Under the pieces are notes generated by a model, which saw nothing but the letters and a program-made list of their open reading frames with translations, was not told the DNA's origin and did not search any database. A program made the translations under genes and the position numbers. This document shows positions 6,697 to 10,877 of a DNA stretch of 10,877 nt, in pieces. The stretch spans positions 1-10,877 of the forward strand of contig JBBDQR010000023.1 in NCBI GenBank assembly GCA_040905885.1. Direction: 5' to 3'. Positions within the stretch are counted from its first letter, which is position 1, and each line of letters begins with the position of its first letter. The stretch comes from JACVRU01 sp040905885 (lineage in GTDB: Bacteria; Actinomycetota; Thermoleophilia; Gaiellales; Gaiellaceae).

Positions 6697-6737
6697 CCCC
6701 GATCGGGGGAACCCGAGGAGCTACCCCGGCCGGGGGA
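6695..6737. repeat. Two near-identical 16-bp palindromes, possible paired operators
   Basis: TACCCCGATCGGGGGA (6695-6710) and TACCCCGGCCGGGGGA (6722-6737) differ at only two central positions (GATC versus GGCC), and each contains a perfect 12-bp self-complementary core. Their centres are 27 bp apart. They lie between the divergent murT and GGDEF/HD-GYP genes: one copy abuts the murT -10 box, the other lies 12 bp upstream of the sigma-28-like -35. The compensating change that keeps both cores palindromic favours a dimeric DNA-binding site over chance. The regulator is unknown. Confidence 0.6.
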
Positions 6738-6749
6738 TTCGCCGCCACC

Positions 6750-6776
6750 TCAAGCCGCTCTACCGTGCGGCCGATA
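6750..6776 (+). promoter_or_regulatory. Sigma-28 (FliA/SigD)-like promoter
   Basis: TCAAG (6750-6754), 15 nt, then GCCGATA (6770-6776). This matches the motility-sigma pattern TAAA/TCAAG-N15-GCCGATA(A) well, with a complete GCCGATA -10. It is on the correct strand and leaves a leader of about 35 nt before the GTG at 6820. Assignment rests on motif match alone; no flagellar gene is in the window. Confidence 0.6.
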
Positions 6777-6801
6777 GGCCCTTGGTGAGTGCGTTCGCCC
6801 C

Positions 6802-6806
6802 GGAGG
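6802..6806 (+). promoter_or_regulatory. Ribosome binding site of the GGDEF/HD-GYP gene
   Basis: GGAGG lies 13 nt upstream of the GTG at 6820, a slightly long spacing. It is the only Shine-Dalgarno-like sequence in the leader and supports translation from a leadered mRNA, unlike the neighbouring genes with leaderless-type starts. Confidence 0.45.
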
Positions 6807-6819
6807 ACGCTGCGGTCAC

Positions 6820-9576
6820 GTGACCACCCTCCCCACAGAGATCCACGCGCCGCCGGCGCCCGGAAAGGGGTCGAGTGGCCTCACGCGCTCCGCGGCCCTC
6901 TATCTCGCCCTGCTGGGCGCGGTCACGCTCGCCGCGACGGCTCCGTTCTACAGCCAGCTGCTGAACGGGCCCGACGTCAGGGACTGGGAGCGGTTCGCCG
7001 CGCTGGCCGCCGGAGCGGCGCTGGCACAGCTCTTCGTCGTCCGCTCCCCGCGGAACCAGTCGTACCACACCTCGTACGCGTTCTTCGTCGCCTCGGCGCT
7101 GCTGCTCCCGCCCGAGCTGATCATCCTGGTCGGCCTGGTCGCGAACGTGCCGGAGTGGCTGAAGGAGCGCTACCCCTGGTACATCCAGAGCTTCAACATC
7201 TTCAACTTCACGCTGAACATGCTCGGCGCGTGGGGCGCGTTCACCCTGGTCAGCGAGCACAGCGGCCTGGGAAGCGAGGTCGGGTTCGCGCTGGGCGGGC
7301 TGGCCGCCTGCGGCGTCTTCGTCCTCCTGAACCACGTCGTGCTCGCGACGATGCTCCGGCTCGCCCGCGGCCACTCGCTTCGCGAGACGGGCCTGTTCAC
7401 CGCCGAGAGCTTCACGATCGAGCTCGTGCTGACGGCGCTGGGCGTCGTCCTCGCCACCTTCTGGCTCGAGAATCCGTGGCTCATCCCGCTGGCGCTGAGC
7501 CCGCTGCTCGTCGTCCACCGCTCGCTCTCGGTGCCGGCGCTCGAGGCCGAGGCGCGCGTCGACGCGAAGACCGGCCTCTTCAACGCCCGCCACTTCGCCA
7601 ACGCGCTCGAGGAGGAGCTCGCGCGCGCGGTCCGGTTCAACCGGCCGCTGTCGCTGATCATGGCCGACCTCGATCTCCTCCGCGACATCAACAACAGCTA
7701 CGGGCACCTCGCCGGCGACGCCGTCCTCCAGGGGATCGCGGAGAACTTCCGGCAGCAGCTCCGGCACTACGACGTCCCCGCCCGGTTCGGGGGAGAGGAG
7801 TTCGCGATCCTGCTCCCCGAGACGACCGCCGACCAGGCGCTCGAGATCGCCGAGCGGATCAGGCGCTCCGTTGCGGCCCGGCAGTTCGAGGTGGAGACGT
7901 CCAGCGAGCCGATCGGCGTCACGGTTTCGATCGGCGTCGCGAGCTTCCCGCAGGACGCAACCGACGCGAACGAGCTCATCCACCAGGCCGACCTGGCCGT
8001 GTACCGCGCGAAGCTGCAGGGGCGCAACCGCGTGCTGGGCGTGAGCGCCGAGCCGCTGCTGATCCCGGCCGACCGCAGCCCGCGGCTGATGGCGGTCGTC
8101 CCCGAGGACGGGGACCATCGCGAGCCGCTGCCCGGCGCGCCCGAGGTCATGCCCCCCTCCGAGCGCCGCGCGCATCCCCGCCCGCACGCCCTCCACGGGC
8201 CGCGCTTCCTCGCGCTGTCGCGAGGCCTGGCGTCGCTCGTCGCGATGATCGGGATCGCGGGCGCCGCCGCCGGCACGCTCGCCGTCGTCTTCGGCACGTC
8301 CACGGACTGGATCGGGCTGATCGCAGTCGTCGCGCTCGTGGGCGCGAGCCAGGCGCTGACCGTGTCCGCGGGCGAGTGGTCGATCTCCGTCTCCGCAGTC
8401 GGCGCGCTCGCCGGCGTGGCCATGTTCGGCGGCCGCGCTGCGCTGCCGCTCGCCGTGGCGATGGTCGCGGTCGAGTGGAGCGCCCGGCGGACGCAGATGC
8501 ACACGGTCTTCTTCAACGTCGGGTCGATCTCGCTCGCCTCCCTGGCGGCGGTCGGCGTCTTCGCCCTCTCGCCGGACAACCGGATCTTCCTGGCCGCTGC
8601 GGGCCTCTTCGCCGGCGCGGCGTACTTCGGCGTCAACATGGGCCTCGTCAGCCTCGCCCTGGCCATGCAGGGCCACGAGAGCTGGCGGAGCGTGTTCAAG
8701 GAGCGGTTCGCCTGGCTGCTGCCGTTCTACCTCGTCTACGGCTTCATCGGCGGCGTGATCGCGATCGGCTACGAGGCGGCCGGCCTCTACGCGCTCGCCG
8801 TCTTCGCGCTGCCGCTGCTGCTGATGCGGCGCTCGCAGGAGGCGTACATCGCCCACACGCAGAAGAGCGCCCAGAAGCTGCGGAGCGCCGCGGAGACGAT
8901 CCAGACCCAGAACGTCTCCCTCGAGCAGGCCAACCGGCTGCTCAAGGAGCGCTCCACGGCGGCGATGGAGAGCCTCTCGGCCACGGTCGATGCTCGCGAC
9001 TCGTACACGGCCGGCCACTCGCGCCGGGTCCAGCAGCTCGCCCTCGCGATCGGCCGCGAGCTCGGGCTCTCGAAGGCGGAGCTCGACCTGCTCGGGCACG
9101 CGGCCCTGTTCCACGACATCGGCAAGCTGGCGGTGCCCGACTCGATCCTGCTCAAGCCCGCGAGCCTCACCTCCGAGGAGTGGTCGCTGATGCAGCGGCA
9201 CGCGGAGGAGGGCGCGCGGATCATCGACCGCCTCGGCTTCCTCGGCGACGCGGTGCCGGCGATCCGCCACCACCACGAGCGCTGGGACGGCTCCGGTTAT
9301 CCCGACCGGCTGAAGGGGGAGGAGATCCCGCTCGGCGCGCGGATCATCCACGTCGCAGACGCGCTCGACTCGATGCTGACGACGCGGATCTACCGCGCCG
9401 CGCGCCCCGCAGCCGAGGCGCTCGACGAGCTCCGCCGCGCCGCCGGGACGCAGTTCTGCCCGCGCACCGTCGGGGCGCTGGAGCGGATCCTCGAGCTGCA
9501 GGGCTTCGAGGGGATCGGCCTCAGCGCCGGGGATCCCGAGCCCCCGGCCGAGCTGGTCGCGGTCTCCTCGGGCTAG
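6820..9576 (+). CDS. Membrane protein with GGDEF and HD-GYP domains, bifunctional cyclic di-GMP enzyme candidate
   Basis: A 918-residue inner-membrane protein. Order: multi-pass membrane module 1 (about 20-235, roughly six or seven hydrophobic segments); GGDEF domain (about 247-405) with an intact GGEEF at 324-328 and an inhibitory-site RxxD (R315-D318) exactly five residues upstream; membrane module 2 (about 465-672); a charged, probably coiled-coil linker (about 673-715); HD-GYP domain (about 715-890) with FHDIGK (HD 765-766), HHERWDGSGYP (GYP 826-828) and LGARIIHVADALDSM. It should therefore both synthesise and hydrolyse cyclic di-GMP. Module 2 aligns with module 1 (for example RGHSLRETGLF near 183 with QGHESWRSVF near 617), which suggests internal duplication or fusion of two sensors. 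Start GTG 6820 follows GGAGG; a sigma-28-like promoter lies upstream. The net activity and the sensed signal are unknown. Confidence 0.92.
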   Translation: MTTLPTEIHAPPAPGKGSSGLTRSAALYLALLGAVTLAATAPFYSQLLNGPDVRDWERFAALAAGAALAQLFVVRSPRNQSYHTSYAFFVASALLLPPELIILVGLVANVPEWLKERYPWYIQSFNIFNFTLNMLGAWGAFTLVSEHSGLGSEVGFALGGLAACGVFVLLNHVVLATMLRLARGHSLRETGLFTAESFTIELVLTALGVVLATFWLENPWLIPLALSPLLVVHRSLSVPALEAEARVDAKTGLFNARHFANALEEELARAVRFNRPLSLIMADLDLLRDINNSYGHLAGDAVLQGIAENFRQQLRHYDVPARFGGEEFAILLPETTADQALEIAERIRRSVAARQFEVETSSEPIGVTVSIGVASFPQDATDANELIHQADLAVYRAKLQGRNRVLGVSAEPLLIPADRSPRLMAVVPEDGDHREPLPGAPEVMPPSERRAHPRPHALHGPRFLALSRGLASLVAMIGIAGAAAGTLAVVFGTSTDWIGLIAVVALVGASQALTVSAGEWSISVSAVGALAGVAMFGGRAALPLAVAMVAVEWSARRTQMHTVFFNVGSISLASLAAVGVFALSPDNRIFLAAAGLFAGAAYFGVNMGLVSLALAMQGHESWRSVFKERFAWLLPFYLVYGFIGGVIAIGYEAAGLYALAVFALPLLLMRRSQEAYIAHTQKSAQKLRSAAETIQTQNVSLEQANRLLKERSTAAMESLSATVDARDSYTAGHSRRVQQLALAIGRELGLSKAELDLLGHAALFHDIGKLAVPDSILLKPASLTSEEWSLMQRHAEEGARIIDRLGFLGDAVPAIRHHHERWDGSGYPDRLKGEEIPLGARIIHVADALDSMLTTRIYRAARPAAEALDELRRAAGTQFCPRTVGALERILELQGFEGIGLSAGDPEPPAELVAVSSG

Positions 9577-9605
9577 TCCGCACCGTACATGATGCTCGGC
9601 CGCTC

Positions 9606-9633
9606 TTGCAAAGTGGCCGATTTGCTCTACCAT
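9606..9633 (+). promoter_or_regulatory. Putative sigma-70-type promoter of the repeat-protein gene, leaderless
   Basis: TTGCAA (9606-9611, four of six to TTGACA), 16-nt spacer, TACCAT (9628-9633, fits TANNNT). The ATG at 9641 begins 8 nt after the box, about where transcription should start, and no Shine-Dalgarno sequence precedes it. The local sequence is noticeably AT-richer than the flanking genes. This gives the gene its own transcript, separate from the GGDEF/HD-GYP gene that ends at 9576. Confidence 0.55.
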
Positions 9634-9640
9634 TCTTGGC

Positions 9641-10324
9641 ATGGCGCGTTCCCGGAGCTCCCGGACGGTGCCGCGCATCGATCCCGGCCGGCTGGCGGCC
9701 TTCCAGGCGGGCCTGCGGCGCCGCTACTCCGACGAGGAGATCCTGGAGCAGCTCCGCGCCTGCGCGAGGCGCCTGGGGCGGTCGCCGACGATGCGCGAGT
9801 TCGCCGCGGACGCGGAGACGACGGTGCATCCGCAGACGGTGATCGAGCACTACGGCAGCTGGAACGCGGCCAAGCGGGAGGCGGGACTCGTCCCACGCCG
9901 CTTCGCCACCAGGGAGGAGCTCCTGCGCCTGTTGCGCGAGCTCGGCGAGGAGCTCGGCCGTCCGCCGACGGCGCGTGACATCGACGAGCGGCGCGGCTCG
10001 ATGCCGTCGAAGTCGCTCTACTGGCACACCTTCGGCTCGCTGACGCACGCGCTGCGCGAGGCGGGGTTCGACGTGCCGGTGGGGGAGGAGCGCGTGGCGC
10101 GGGCGGTGGAGCAGGGCGTGAAGCTCGCGCGGAGCCTGGGCCGGCTGCCGAAGTTCGCCGACTGGGCCGAGGCGCGCCGCTCGGACGAGAGCCTCCTCAC
10201 CGAATGGCAGGTCTACCGGCTGTTCGAGTCCGGCCGCGGGGCGTGGGCGACCTTCCAGTTCCTCGTCGCCGAGCGCCTGGGGGAGGAGGGCGTGAACGTG
10301 AGCCCCGAAGGGCGTCTGGGCTAG
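9641..10324 (+). CDS. Protein of three homing-endonuclease-associated-type repeats, no nuclease domain
   Basis: A 227-residue soluble, basic protein. Two clear copies of a ~58-residue unit are visible: residues 29-87, with EEILEQLRACARRLGRSPT and then HYGSWNAAKREAGL, and 88-146, with EELLRLLRELGEELGRPPT and then TFGSLTHALREAGF. A weaker third copy (149-213) has VKLARSLGRLPKFADW. The pattern helix-LGRxPT-helix-YGSWNxAxxEAGL is that of the homing endonuclease associated repeat (HNH-repeat family), a probable DNA-binding helical unit. There is no HNH, LAGLIDADG or GIY-YIG motif, so it is likely a stand-alone DNA-binding or regulatory protein. The N-terminus is Arg/Ser-rich (MARSRSSRTVPR). ATG 9641 follows a TACCAT -10 box and has no ribosome site. 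Its TAG shares CTAG with the convergent gene. Function unknown. Confidence 0.8.
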   Translation: MARSRSSRTVPRIDPGRLAAFQAGLRRRYSDEEILEQLRACARRLGRSPTMREFAADAETTVHPQTVIEHYGSWNAAKREAGLVPRRFATREELLRLLRELGEELGRPPTARDIDERRGSMPSKSLYWHTFGSLTHALREAGFDVPVGEERVARAVEQGVKLARSLGRLPKFADWAEARRSDESLLTEWQVYRLFESGRGAWATFQFLVAERLGEEGVNVSPEGRLG

Positions 10325-10877
10325 AGCGACGCGAGGGCCGCCAGCCGCTGGAGGCAGCGCAGGCCCTCGTCGGCGGCGCGCACCGCCGGCAGCGGGTGCT
10401 CCTCGACGTACGAGCGGTCCGGCTCGAAGGAGCCGATCTCCGTAACGTCGCCGTCCTGGAGCGCGAGCAGCGCGCCCTCCTCGACCTCGCGCTTCTTCAG
10501 ACCGATCCCGAGCGCGCGATCGACGACCTCGAGGGCCTCCCGCGTGGAGGCGAAGAACGTCTCGTTCCGCGCCCGGCCGAGCCACAGCGGCCGGCCGACG
10601 CCACGCGCGCGCCGGCGCTCGCCCGGCTTGCGCTCGTCGAGCCAGGCGGTCGCCATCGTGCCGCGCAGCCGCTCGAGGACGCGCGGCGAGTCGTCCCACT
10701 CGAGCAGGGCGAAGATCGCCTCGGAGTCCACGGTCATCTCGGGCTCCGCGCGCCGGAACCCGAACTCGGCGAACACGTCCTCGTCGTTGACGATGATCCC
10801 GTTGTGGATCCCGACCACGGCGCCGTGCCGGATCGGGTGGTTGTTCGCCTCGATCGTCGGATGGCCCTTGGTGTAGT
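10321..10877 (-). CDS. Class II glutamine amidotransferase (GlmS/PurF-type domain), 5' end outside the window
   Basis: The visible ~185 C-terminal residues begin YTKGHPTIEANNHPI and include VVGIHNGIIVND, the oxyanion-loop HNG typical of GlmS-type amidotransferase domains. They also include MTVDSEAIFALLE, which matches the glutamine-binding TDTE/DSE segment, and a late FASTREALEVVDRALG followed by GALLALQDGDVTEIGSF. The N-terminal nucleophile cysteine and substrate arginine would lie beyond the window edge. The protein stops soon after the amidotransferase domain, with no SIS (sugar isomerase), phosphoribosyltransferase or asparagine synthetase domain, so it is not a full-length GlmS, PurF or AsnB. 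A stand-alone amidase, or a subunit for a partner encoded nearby, is possible. The stop overlaps that of the convergent repeat-protein gene by two bases. Confidence 0.85.
   Translation of the reverse strand, partial: YTKGHPTIEANNHPIRHGAVVGIHNGIIVNDEDVFAEFGFRRAEPEMTVDSEAIFALLEWDDSPRVLERLRGTMATAWLDERKPGERRRARGVGRPLWLGRARNETFFASTREALEVVDRALGIGLKKREVEEGALLALQDGDVTEIGSFEPDRSYVEEHPLPAVRAADEGLRCLQRLAALASL

Noticed and set aside
9577..9640. GCCGAT in the spacer before the repeat-protein gene, considered as a second sigma-28 promoter
   Set aside because: No TAAA/TCAAG-like element 15 nt upstream, and the TTGCAA-N16-TACCAT promoter explains the region better.
6760..9678. 972-residue minus-strand open frame opposite the GGDEF/HD-GYP gene
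   Set aside because: Composition is Arg/Asp/Glu/Gly-rich without any domain, a known artefact of antisense frames in high-GC genes; the plus-strand frame has complete enzymatic motifs.
6789..9842. 1017-residue plus-strand frame overlapping the GGDEF/HD-GYP gene
   Set aside because: Arg/Ala/Pro-rich frame-shifted reading without motifs; shadow of the real gene.
1..10877. CRISPR arrays, tRNA/rRNA genes, insertion sequences, phage or defence-system genes
   Set aside because: No spaced direct repeats, RNA-gene-like cloverleaf regions, transposase or integrase motifs were seen; the window is nearly filled by the listed genes.

Overview
The window is a dense, very GC-rich bacterial chromosome segment with housekeeping genes on both strands, almost no non-coding space and frequent 1-4 nt gene overlaps. 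Three things point to a high-GC actinomycete-like organism, perhaps a motile lineage such as Thermoleophilia: a MurT/GatD pair, a succinylase-type diaminopimelate (DAP) pathway, and a dUTPase ending in an HGSSG-type motif 5. That placement is inference from gene content and style; there is no rRNA or other marker gene here.

Left part (51-2328, minus strand): a translationally coupled lysine/DAP run, dapE' > dapC > dapD. dapE' keeps only the first ~45 and last ~70 residues of a DapE-type desuccinylase, so it looks like an internally deleted remnant. A 30-nt hairpin sits at the dapC/dapD junction and is probably translated as the N-terminus of DapD. Middle left (2363-4565, plus strand): hflX > dut > nudix, overlapping genes for ribosome rescue and nucleotide-pool cleaning, divergent from dapE'. 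Middle right (4562-6684, minus strand): murT > gatD, the lipid II isoglutaminyl synthase, which amidates the D-Glu of the peptidoglycan stem peptide. Together with the DAP genes, about half of the window serves cell-wall precursor synthesis.

The 135-bp divergent region between murT and the next gene (6685-6819) is the richest non-coding stretch. It holds two near-identical 16-bp palindromes, a putative -10 box for murT and a sequence matching the FliA/sigma-28 promoter pattern (TCAAG-N15-GCCGATA). The gene downstream (6820-9576) encodes a 918-residue membrane protein in which two related multi-pass membrane modules precede a GGDEF domain and an HD-GYP domain respectively. Both catalytic motifs are intact, so it could make and degrade cyclic di-GMP. 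A motility-type promoter in front of such an enzyme is the most interesting system in the window.

Right end: a 227-residue protein made of three homing-endonuclease-associated-type repeats without any nuclease domain (9641-10324), then the 3' part of a class II glutamine amidotransferase gene on the minus strand (10321 to the window edge). Recurring traits are start codons placed 6-8 nt after -10-like boxes (probable leaderless mRNAs) and convergent genes whose stop codons share one CTAG. The first 50 nt hold no feature I can support.
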